Source: Limnomonas spitsbergensis
Lineage: Eukaryota > Chlorophyta > Chlorophyceae > Chlamydomonadales
DNA: 64,000 nt
Assembly (NCBI GenBank): GCA_037349105.1
Contig: JAYJMM010000111.1
Span: forward strand, 992,001 to 1,056,000
Direction of reading: 5' to 3'
Both the position numbers and the translations under genes were made by a program. Under the pieces are notes generated by a model that saw only the letters and a list, made by a program, of their open reading frames with translations, was not told the origin of the DNA and made no database searches. This document shows, piece by piece, positions 11,674-23,600 of this stretch (within the stretch, counting starts at the first letter, position 1; each line of letters starts with the position of its first letter).

Positions 11674-14600
11674 TGTCAATGGCAGGCCCATCCAGCAGGG
11701 CATACTCCCACAGCATCATGAGGAAAGTGACCAGGCATCGCCTGCAGGGGGGGGGTCAGAGTGTGAGGATATTTAAGTGTGAAGATGTCAAAGTGTGAGA
11801 GCATACTGCCACAGCTACATGAGGATTGTGACAACGCATTGTCGGCATGGGCGGTCTGGTGGAGTGGTAAGAGTGTCAAAGTGTGACGACGCCACTTTTA
11901 TGAAAACACATGTAGGCTTCAATTTAGCTGTCTGCCCACGACCTCCCTCTCGACCCCGACCATCAGACTTTCCCCCAACAAATTGTATGCAGCTGTACAG
12001 ATCACACTTCCCTCCCCCATTTCCTGAAGCATTTCACACATTTCCTCTCTTCACACCTTGCCGCGGGCCCCCGTGCCTTGAGCTCCTCCGCGTGCGCTTC
12101 CACAAACTGAAGGCATCTACAACGAGGGCAAGGTAGGGGTGGGTTTGAGACCAACTGAATAAACTGAATGTACCAAAGGGTGGGGTCGGGAGTCCAGTGA
12201 ACGCATGTGCATCAATATCTGAAGCCAATGGAACAAACTTAAGGCAGTCCACTGAAAGACAATCGCACAAATTCAGACTTCCAGCTAGGTATATCTCTAT
12301 ACTCTGACAAAGTATCCAGACGCTAGAGACAAATCCATTCACTCGGGCCCCAGTATCCATACGCTCGGGCCGTATCCATATGTTCGAACGTTCGGACCGT
12401 ATCCATACGTTCAGACCGTATCCATACGCTCGGACCGTATCCAGACGTTCAGACCGTATCCATACGCTCGGACCGTATCCATACGTTCGAACCGTATCCA
12501 AACGCTTAGACCGTATATACACGTTCGTACGTTCGGACCGTATCCATACGCTCACACCGTATCCATACGTTCGTACGCTCGGACCGTATCCATACGCTCA
12601 TACCGTATCCATACGCTCGGACCGTATCCATACGCTCGCTCACGCCGTCTTCATGCGCTCACACGGTATCCATACTATTTCGCCCTGACCCTGTTGATGG
12701 TACCGGACTTTTTTTGTGTGTTCACGTCTCAGGTTTCTAGGGTTGGGCGGCCGGTCTCACACGTTGTAACTTGTAAGGTCCTAGCAAAAGAAAAAGTACC
12801 TGGTGGGGATGATGTAGTCGGAGAAGGCCGGCTTTTCGCGCGTGAAGCAGTTCCACATGAGCATCACGTCCTGCTCAGTGCACGTCAGACGGTGTGCGTG
12901 TGTGGACAGGCCGCGACGGACGTCCCTCTGCAGAGTTAGGGTGTAGGGTGTAGAGTGTAGGGTGTAGGGCGCTGAGGTTGGGTAAATGTTGAGGATGCAG
13001 GGTGTGCCGAGCGAGTGCCTAGACAGGCCACGGCAAACACCCCCCTTCAAGTGAAGGATTAGGGTACGGTGTGCAGAGTTTCGGTATAGGATTCCCAGTG
13101 TAAGTGTGTGTGTACAAGCTGCGACAAACGTCCCGCTCCAAGTGCGGGTTTAGGGTATAGGGTGCGGAGTTCGGGTGCAGGGTTTGCACTGCTCGAGCGT
13201 TGACAGCTGCGAGCCTAGGCAGATGTCCCGCTGCAAGTGCGGGTTTAAGGTATGGGGTACAGGGTTTCGGTGAAGAATGAAGGGTTTGCACTTCGCATGC
13301 GGATGTCTCCTCCGCCTCCCCTCTTCCCCCCCCCCACCAACCTTCGGCCCCTGCCCACCTCCCCCTGTTTACCTCCCGTCAGTCCTTGGCCTGCCCTCCC
13401 AAATGCTCCCTGCTAACATCACCACGTGGTCCCTCCTTTCCTCTGCGCTCCTCTAGGCACCCGTCTTCCTTGCGGTACGGTACGGTAAGCGGTACGAGAT
13501 TTGGGCCCAATCGGTTGTCCTAGGTAACCCAGCGTCTTCCCCCCACTGCTCACCCCTGCTCCCCAATCCCCACCTGGCCTGCAATTGCCCTCCTCTCATC
13601 CACACCATCGTCCATCTCCTTCCCGCTCCCCTTAGCCCTACCCCCTCTGCCGCTGCCCTCCCTCCCCTGTTCCCCTCTGCCCTAACCTCCCCCCCGTGCT
13701 CCTTTCTGATCTCCTTCCCCCCCGCTCCCCTCTGCCCTTACCTCCCCGCCCTGCTCCTGCCTGGCCTCCTTCCCCCCTGATCCCCTCTGCCCTAACCTCT
13801 CCCCCCTGTTCCTGTCTGGCCTCCTTACCCCCCGCTCCCCTCTGCCCTACCCCTGCCCCTGTCTGCCCCCCAAAGAGCTGGGCCTGCCCTCACCTTATAC
13901 TCCTCCACGTCGGTGTCATCATCTGTGTCGCGACCAGTCTGGATCTCCTGTGTAGACATCGGGGCACAGGGGGCGGTACAACGGGGTGAACATCGGGGTG
14001 CAGGGGGCGGTACAACGGGGCACAGAGGGCGGTACAACGGTGCAAACATCGGGGTGCAGGGGGCGGTAAAATGGGGTGCAGGAGGCGGTACAAGGAGGTG
14101 AACATCGGGGTGCACTGGTGCAGGGGGCAGTACAACGGGGTGAACATCGGCTTCAGGGCCGGCACCAGTGCGGCATATTAGTGTGGATATTGGGTACATG
14201 AGTGTGAACATCGGGTTATGGGAGGCACTGATTCAGGGTGGTATCTAAATGTGAACATGAGGGAAATGATAAGGGACAGTAGCAATAGGGTGAACATTGT
14301 GGAGTAGGTAGCAGGACAAAAGTATCATAATACAAGATCATAGCCAATATGAGCATCATCATCATCATCATTATCATCATGGCCGTTGTCAGCCGGAGCT
14401 GCAGCGGCGGCAGCAGCAACAGAAGCAGAATCAACAGTAGCAGCAGCAACAGCAACAGCAACAGCAGTAGAATCAACAGCAGTAGCAGAAGTGACAGCAA
14501 CAACAGCAGCAGTAGCAGAAGCAGCAGCAGCAACAGCAGCGGCAGCGGCAACAGCCGCAACGGTCTGTCAAAGCCCTCATCCCCCCCCTCCCTCACCTGA

Positions 14601-17600
14601 GCCGTCATGGGCACAGCCGTGCGCGAGTGGTAGTACTCGCGGTCCTTGACGTCGATGACTGCGGGTTCGCGGGGGCATCCATTGTTTCGCCCGCCCCGGG
14701 ACCCGCGCCCGCCCCGTGAGCCGCGCCCGGTCTTTGGCCGGCCCCCTCTAGCAGCCTGAGAGGCACATGAGGGGGGGGGGGTCAGGGGTTGGGACTTGGG
14801 GTCAGGGAGACATACTGGTATAAGGTTTCAATTCGAGGGTCTAGAGCCTTCGGGGAAAATTAGTGATAGGGGTTTGAGTGTAGGGATGAGTAAGCAGAAA
14901 GGGTTCAGCGTTTAGGACGGTGCGGAGTAGGGTTTATCATAACTGTTGTACGACCTTCTTGCAACTAACCTTAACCTGCACACTTACTTTGCATACCGTA
15001 GATTTGACTTGCCTTACCTCGGGTATGAAAAAACGATTTCTTTTAACTATCGACCAAAACTCTTAACTGACTGAAAACCAGCATGGAAAATCGATATGAA
15101 TGGATCCCTCAACCCGACCATGAGATAGTCTTCTGCCCCCCCCTCTCACCTTGAAGGAATGAACCTGCTGTACCACCTTCTTGCGAATAACCTTACTCCA
15201 CACATTTGTTTGCACATTTAGCAGTGTTTATTTATTTAACCAGCACAAACGTTCCGAGGCCAGTCTTCCTCCCCTTGCTCACCTTGAAGGCCTGCATCTC
15301 AGTGGCTGCCACCTCGGCCGCCTTGAGTGAGGTCCGCGGAGGGAGTGGATGGTCCGGCAGCCTGTCAGGCAGCGGCACCTGTCAGGGGGACAGGGGAAGA
15401 TGTAAGGGTTACCGTTGGAGGGGCACCAAGTAGGGTGGAGGAGGTAGTTGCATCCTTAAACCCTAAACTAGGAAGTTGGTGGAGGGAGTGGATGGTCTGT
15501 CAGGCAGCGGCACCTGTCAGGGGGACAGGGGAAGATGCTAGGGTATAGGGGGCAGGAGCACCTGTTAGGTTTTAGGGTTAAGGGACACCATTTAGGGTAT
15601 AGGGGACAGGAGCACCGGATAGGGTTTAGGGTCAAATGACACCAATTAGGGTGAAGGGGCAGGGGCATCTGTAAAGGCTTAGGGTTAAAGGACGCCGTCG
15701 AGGGTATACAATACAGGAGAACCTGTAAAGATTAAGTGTTAGGCCCCTTTACCATAAATCCACCGGTAAGGGCACCTGATAGGGTTAAGGTTCGGCCCCT
15801 TAACCATTAATCCACTGGTAAGGGCACCTGATAGGGTTTAGGGTTAGGCCCCTTCAACATTAACCCACCGGCAGGGGTAGGTGGTCCACGATGCGCTCCA
15901 GGAGGCTTGCCACATCAGAGTTGAAGTCCACACATCGTCTCATACCTTTCCGGTACAAGAACGTCTGCAGCCGGAGGGAAAGGAAAAAGGGCAGGGAATT
16001 GTCAGGGATGGAGAGGGGGCTGAATTGATATTTTCCCGCCAGTCACAGTAGCGTGACTGTGGTACAGAGTTAACTATTGCCGTACTAACGTTTACAAATG
16101 TCTATTGCCGTACTTAAGTTAATTATTGCCGTAAGTTTTTCCACTACCGGCATACCTAAAATTATTTGATGACCTCCACGAAATAATAATACAACTACTG
16201 TAGTCATTTCCACTCTATAATTTAGCGAGCGGACCCGAGCTCCATTAATGAAGATTTCTTTTATGATCGGGGTTCAAGTAATATCAGGGATAAACCCTAA
16301 ATCCTCCTCGCCCCCTTTTCATTTTATACGAGCCACGACTCACGTTCACCAGCACTTGCCCTTCGTCCTCATTGTATGTGCGCTCCGCCCCCCCTCCCCC
16401 CCTCTTCCCCTCTCTCCTCCTCTCCTCCTCCACCCTTCTCTCCTCCCCCCTTTTCATTTCATCTGAGCCACGACTCACGTTCACCAGCACTTGCCCTTCG
16501 TCCTCATTGTATGTGCGCCCCGCCCCCCCTCCCCCCCTCTTCCCCTCTCTCCTCCTCCCCCCCTCTTCCCCTCTCTCCTCCGCCCCCCCTCCCCCCCTCT
16601 TCCCCTCTCTCCTCCTCTCCTCCTCCACCCCTCTCTCCTCCCCCCTTATCATTTCATCTGAGCCATGACTCACGTTCACCAGCACTTACCCTTCGTCCTC
16701 ATTGTATGTGCGCTCCGCCCCCTCTCCTCTCCTCTTCTCCTTTCTCCTCCCCTCTTCCCCTCTCTCCTCCTCCCTCCCTTTTCATTGCATCTTAGCCATG
16801 ACTCACGTTCACCAGCACTTGCCCTTCGTCCTCGTTATACGTACGCTCCCGTCGCCCCAACAGGCGGAAGGTTGTCCGGCAGAAGACGTCCAGCGGCACA
16901 CGCACCTGGTGGCAACCAATGGAAAACGCAGCAAATGCTTAGGCCTCTGGCTGCAGGTCCGTCAGGGTTGGGTCCCCATCGGCCTATGACTGGCAGCCGC
17001 TGACTAAGTGTAGCCTTTGCCCAATGGTGGAGCCATGCACAATAACATACAATACGACGTATGTGGAACGCTTGGTGCCGCAGCTGGTGGCTACGATGGC
17101 GGTAGGGCACATACCAGCATAAGCTGAAATCTTCAGCATCTACGTTTTCTCTTGTTTGGAAGTGAGCACAATATGAACATCGATGTCTCTCATAAAAAGG
17201 CAACAACAAGTCCACCAGATTCAACATAAACCTTTGGAAGTGAGCACATCGTTTGGAAGTGAGCACATCCTTTGGAAGTGGGCACATCGTTTGGAAGTGA
17301 GCACATCGTTTGGAAGTGAGCACATCGTTTGGATGTGAGCACATCGTTTGGAAGTGAGCACATCGTTTGGAAGTGAGCACATCGTTTGGAAGTGAGCACA
17401 TCGTTTGGAAGTGAGCACATCGTTTGGAAGTGAGCACATCGTTTGGAAGTGAGCACATCGTTTGGAAGTGAGCACATCGTTTGGAAGTGAGCACATCGTT
17501 TGGAAGTGAGCACATCGTTTGGATGTGAGCACATCGTTTGGAAGTGAGCACATCGTTTGGAAGTGAGCACATCGTTTGGAAGTGAGCACATCGTTTGCAA

Positions 17601-20600
17601 GTGAGCACATCGTTTGGAAGTGAGCACATCATTTGGAAGTGAGCACATCGTTTGGAAGTGAGCACATCGTTTGGAAGTGAGCACAACGTGAGCATCGATG
17701 TCTCTCATTAGTCATAAAAAGGTAACAACAAATCATCCAGATTCAACAAAAAAACTTCTGAGATTTGATGCCGTGTTTTGCGCCGTCCGTTATCGCGGTC
17801 CTGGCAGACTCACCACCACCACTCCCTTAACGTCGGATGCAGCTTCTGCCGCCGTACCGCCAACAGCGTGGAAGTCGTACTGCAGGTACTGATGGCATGC
17901 CTCCAGGTGCTGCTGCAAGCCCTGGGCAGTACAGAGGTACACAAGCACAGCGGGCAGGCCTCAGGAGAGTTCGTGGAAGCCCGCCCAGCGGAGGAAAGGG
18001 GATTCTGGATTGCAGGTGCTATTTTAGCGATCTTCAGCTACATGTCAGCTACAGGTCAGCTACAGGTCAGCTACAGGTCAGTTACACCCCGTTGTAAGGC
18101 CTGAAAGACCATCCCCATCACCATTTCGGTTCGCCTTGGAACTGCACTCCCCCCCTCTTCCTCGCCTACCCGCCTGATACAGTTTTCATCCGACCATACT
18201 AGTTTGAAATAACGCGGCAATATCAAGGCGGCGACTTCAGAGATATCCTTATTACCTCCCACGTACATCCCTGCCTTGAGATGCCCCCCCCCCACACGCA
18301 CACACCTTCATTCTGGCCTAGAACATACTCTCAACCATCTTTCTACCAACCAAATAAGCTATTCTGCAATTTCGGGGAACACAGCATTAAAAATAACACT
18401 TCAATTTTGGAGGGACGTCAGAGACATCCCCATTGAAACTCCCACCTATTCCAGCCTGGAGATGCATGCCTCCTTCCCCTACCCAAGCTGATGCCAAGAG
18501 ATGCATGCCCTCCCCCCCCCCATACTCATGCCTAGGATACTGCAAATAACCAAACAAGCTATATCGAAATTTCGGGGAATACAGCATTGTTCCCATTCTT
18601 CTAGATTTCCCGTATTTGGAAGCTTCACCACCACCCCTGCCCCTCCCGTATTCGAAAGCTTCACACCCCCCGGTTGCCTTGCCCTCCTCGTGTGCTTACC
18701 TTGAAGCTACATGCCCTCGTGTTGCACAGGCAGCATGAGAAGGCAGGCTCACACTGCCCGGCCATCTTCCGATCATTGGCGTACAGGAACCTGTACATCA
18801 CCGTACCGCCTGTGTACAAGGAGAAAACATGACATGTACATCACCGTACCACCTGTGTACAGGGAGAAAACATGACATGTACATCGCCGTACAGTCTGTG
18901 TACAGGGTAAACACATGATCGTCACGTCACTGTACGGCCGTATTGCCGTTCTTGATCTATAATGACATGCACATCACCGGAACGCCTTTGTGCAGGAAGA
19001 AAACATGAAACGTGCGTCACCGTACCGCTGCCGCCCCCCCCGACCATGCCGCAGACCATCTGAGTTGATTTTGTAGCCCCTCCCCCCCCCGTCAACTAAA
19101 CCTACCACTGCCGCCCCCCCAGGCCGTGCCACCATCTGGCTGAATCATGTTGGCGGCCTTTCCTCCCAACACCACCACCTTAGCCTACCGCTGCCGCCCA
19201 CACGACCATGCCTCGATCTAGCAGAATTTTGTTGCTAGCCCCCCCCCAACTCTTCCTACCGCTCCCGCCCCCCCGACCATGCCGCCGTCGATCCGTGTTG
19301 TTTTGTAGCCCAACCCCCTCTCCCCCAACTAAACCTACCACTGCCGCCCCCCCCCGACCGTGCCACCAACTGGCTGAATCATGTTGGCGGCCTTTCCTCC
19401 CCCCACCACCACCTTAACCTACCGCTGCCGCCCTCACGACCATGCCTTGATCTAGCAGAATTGTGTTGCTAGCCCCCCCCACCAACTCTTCCTACCGCTG
19501 CCGCCCCCCCCGACCATGCCGCAGACCATCTGAGTTGTTTTGTAGCCCCTCCCCCTCTCCCCCAACTAAACCTACCACTGCCGCCCCCCCCCGACCGTGC
19601 CACCAACTGGCTGAATCATGTTGGCGGCCTTTCCTCCCCCCACCACCACCTTAACCTACCGCTGCCGCCCTCACGACCATGCCTTGATCTAGCAGAATTG
19701 TGTTGCTAGCCCCCCCCACCAACTCTTCCTACCGCTGCCGCCCCCCCCGACCATGCCGCAGACCATCTGAGTTGTTTTGTAGCCCCTCCCCCTCTCCCCC
19801 AACTAAACCTACCACTGCCGCCCCCCCCGACCGTGCCACCATCTGGCTGAATCATGTTGGCGGCCTTTCCTCCCCCCACCACCACCTTAGCCTACCGCTG
19901 CCGCCCACACAACCATGCCTTGATCTGGCAGAATTTTGTTGCTAGCCCCCCTCCCCAACTACACCTACCGCTGCCGCCCCCCCCGACCATGCCGCAGACC
20001 ATCTGAGTCGTTTTTGTAGCCCCTCCCCCCCCCGTCAACTAAACCTACCACTGCCGCCCCCCCCGACCGTGCCACCATCTGGCTGAATCATGTTGGCGGC
20101 CTTTCCTCCCCCCCCCAACTACACCTACCGCTCCCGCCCCCCCCAACCATGCCGCCGTCGATCCGTGTTGTTTTGTAGCCCCTCCCCCTCTCCTTCAACT
20201 AAACCTACCGCTGTCGCCCCCCATCAACCATGCCACAGACCATCTGACATGTTTTGCAGCCCCTCCCCCTCTCCCCTAACTTAATCTACCACTGCCGCCC
20301 CCCCGACCGTGCCACCATCTGGCTGAATCTTGTTGGTGGCCCTTCCCCCCCACACACACCATTTATTTTCCGCTACTGCCCCCCCCCGACCATCCGAGTT
20401 GCTTTTGTAGCCACTACTGCCCCTCGCACAGTAAACCCACTGCTGCCGCCCCCAGCGACCATGCCGCCGCTGGCTGAATCATCGCAGTGGCTGCTCCACC
20501 CCCTCCCCCCTACTTAACCTACCGCTGCCGCCCCCCGCAGCCATGCCGCCGTCTGTCTGAATCGTGCTTGATGCCGCGACCTTGCCGCCGGCAACCGGCT

Positions 20601-23600
20601 CTGACAAAGCGCCGTTTTCACTGTGGCGTGCGCGCTTGGACGAGGGATTGTCCTGCGGGAATGGGGTTATGGTTTAAGAAAGGAAGAAACTGCACCCTAT
20701 AAGGGCGTGGAGGTTAAGGAAACAAAGCAGCTTGATGCCTTAGCCACGTCCGTGCCGTTACCACTGAATGACACCTTGGCGACTGCGTTGACCTCGGCGA
20801 CTGCATTTACCTTTAAAAATCATGACAGTAAATCCAAATTTTCTCTCCTTCACATAGAAGTTATGTGGGGCTAAAAGACAAATAATGATAATTATCGATC
20901 GGCAACGCCAGATTCAGTCGGGGAATGGGAAGCTTCTGTCTAAGGGTTCGCTCCGAGGCAACCAAGATACAAAATTCAATCAATTTACATCTGAGGGATG
21001 GCAATTCAAATCTACAGTACAACATTCTTGTTGACACCCATGAGCCTTTTTTGTACCGAGCCAGGCAGTAGTAGTGCGAAACAGAAAGAAAGTTCATGCA
21101 CCAGTCCTGCTTTTGATGCTCAACTGGCGTACCCGATCCATGGCATCACCTCAGCCACAGAATTCAACGTCTAAAACATGATAAGTACCGGATAGATACC
21201 GTACGGTATGTGTCGTTTGCGTGGCCCTTGGAACCACGTCTTATAATTGACAGGCCCGTGCAGTCTTGTATTGGATCACGCAGCGGTGGTCAACAAAAAA
21301 ATAAAGTGTCAAATGTCTCACCAGACCGTTTGTTTCGTCTGACGCTTTCCTCTTGAACCGAACACCGTCGCTACCAACGCCAGCCGATGAAAGCGGTCCT
21401 GCTCGGGTGAAGCCATCAGAGGTGCTGCCTGGCACAACCAGGGGGTGCAACAAGTGGGGACTAAATGTCAACGTCACCAGATTTCTATGCGACGCCCCCA
21501 AACTCTCGCAGCAACTGAACACCAAGCCCTCCTGACTCGGGGTTTGCAAGCCAGCCCTATCCCCTGTCCTTAATCCGAAAACCTAAACTAGGGTTTGGCA
21601 GCCAGCCCTGCCCCCCATCCTTAACCCTGCATTCTCACGCTGCTCCCCCCCGCCCCCCAACCACCCCTGGAACTCCCCCCTCCCATCCCCAACATCCCTG
21701 TGCAGTGTCAAGCAGCTAACATTCAAAAGGCCCGCCCACCCCCCACGTCTATACAGTATCAAACAGCTATCATTCATAAAGGTCCACCCACCTCCACCTC
21801 TATACAGATTGAAACAGCTAACACTCACCAAGGCCCCCCCACCCCCCACGTCTATACAGTATCAAACAGCTCATACTAACCAAGCCCCCGCCCCCACCGT
21901 CTATACATAATCAAACAGCTCATACTAACCAAGCCCCACCCACCTCCCGGCAGGACCATGAGCCCTAGGTCCATGGACAGCTTCTCTATGCCTGCGAGCG
22001 ACGCCCCGCCAGCAGGCACTGTGCCAGTCCCTGACGACAAGGGCGAAGAGGCCGCACCCCTCACGCCTGCAGCAGGCTGCCCCGCGGTGGAGGCGCCCTT
22101 CCAAGAGCCGGAGGAAGCCGCCGCCGCCGCCGCCGCCAACGGCGGCAGCGGCAGCTTCGCCCCAGACGGCGGCAGCGGCAGCTTCGCCCCAGACGCCCGT
22201 TGAGCATCCCCGGCGGACACGCCGCCGTTCCCGGCAGCAGCCGCGGCCGCGGCTGCGGCAGGTGTCGGCTGCGCGATCGGCCGCAGCCTCAGCGTCCTGA
22301 GCTCGCTGCTTTGCGCCTGGACGCCGGGGGGTGCCAGCGGCTGCACGCCTGTCACTGGCGCTGAGCCTGATGTGGCCGCGGTCGTGGTCGCTGTGGCGCC
22401 GACCGATATGGAGTGCACAGTGATGTCGCAGCTGCTAAGCTTCAAAGGGACCTGGAGCACCGGGGACCAGGATTGGGGTGTATGGTGAGTGCTTATGGTT
22501 GGGGTTTATGATTATGGTTCAGGGTCGGGGTTTATGGTTGGGGTTTAGGGTTTAGGGTTGGGGTTCAGGTTCATGGCTTGACCGAAACCCTTCACCCTAC
22601 ACCTTGAGAGATCTGGAGCAAAAAAGAGTGGGGATTGAGGTCCTCTTGAAAGCCTGCGTACAAGAGGGTATACCGGTACGTACACTTGGAATAGCCAGCT
22701 GAGTACCTGCGTAAATATATCAACAAAGATTCAATATGAGGGTAGGCAAATGAAATCAACAGAATGTGAATGCCTGTATAAATACGGCATATAAAATGGA
22801 GAACATATGTATGAAGAACAAAGATGCGCGTCTGGATTCTTAGGGATGCCACATGAAGTGTGTTTCAGACACACTTTTAGTGCGACTCTCACACTCATCA
22901 CCGCCTCACTTGACAGAGTAGCAGTAGCAGGAGAAGCAGCATCACAGCCAGAGGTGCTCGGAAGCAGAAGAAGTCGTCAAAAGGGAATTCATCCAAAACT
23001 TGGAGTCTGAGGGCATCGATCCCCCTACCTCTCGCATGCTAAGCAAGCGCTCTACCATGTGAGCTAAGACCCCATGGATGATATTTGTGGTCAATTTCGG
23101 TATTATATACACAGAAAAAATGTCATGAAAGTGTAGTTGGGTGTGGAGCTGAGCTTCAGGGTTAAGGTCCAGGCCTAGGTCCAGGTAGGGTCAAGTTTTA
23201 GGTCCAGGTCTAGGTCCAGGATTTAGGTTCAGGGTTTGGGTCCAGGTCTAGGTTCAGGGTTCAGGTCCAGGTTCAGGGTTTAGGTCCAGGTCTAGGTTCA
23301 GGGTTTAGGTCCAGGTCTAGATTCAGGGTTTAGGACTAAAATCCCCCCCTCCCCCCTCACTGCACGCATGTGGCTCCTCTTCTTGCCGCCATGCAATACA
23401 GAGGTGCACTGACCCTGACCACACCAATAAATGTGTCTAGATCTGCACTGATGCTTCATGCAGTGTGTCAGATGTATCCAGATGACTTGTGGCCAGTTTT
23501 AGCTCTATAGCCACCAAACAGTGACATAGACATTGTGGTGTTACAGGTGTAGGGTTCGGCTTAAGGTTTTAGGCACAGGCCTATGTTCAGGTCTATGTTC

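Noticed and set aside
14349..14600. Poly-Ser/Ala/Gln coding repeat from the CAG/CAA tract
   Set aside because: Lies in an intron by exon phase. All frames are open on both strands because of the triplet repeat.
16835..17708. Minus ORFs of 286 and 172 codons with CAHFQTMCSLPNDVLTSKR-type repeats
   Set aside because: Produced by the 19-bp satellite inside a SUZ12 intron. The only coding part is exon 16807-16905, read in another frame.
21958..22203. Plus-strand Ala/Gly-rich ORF
   Set aside because: Antisense shadow of the SUZ12 linker exon 21944-22491.
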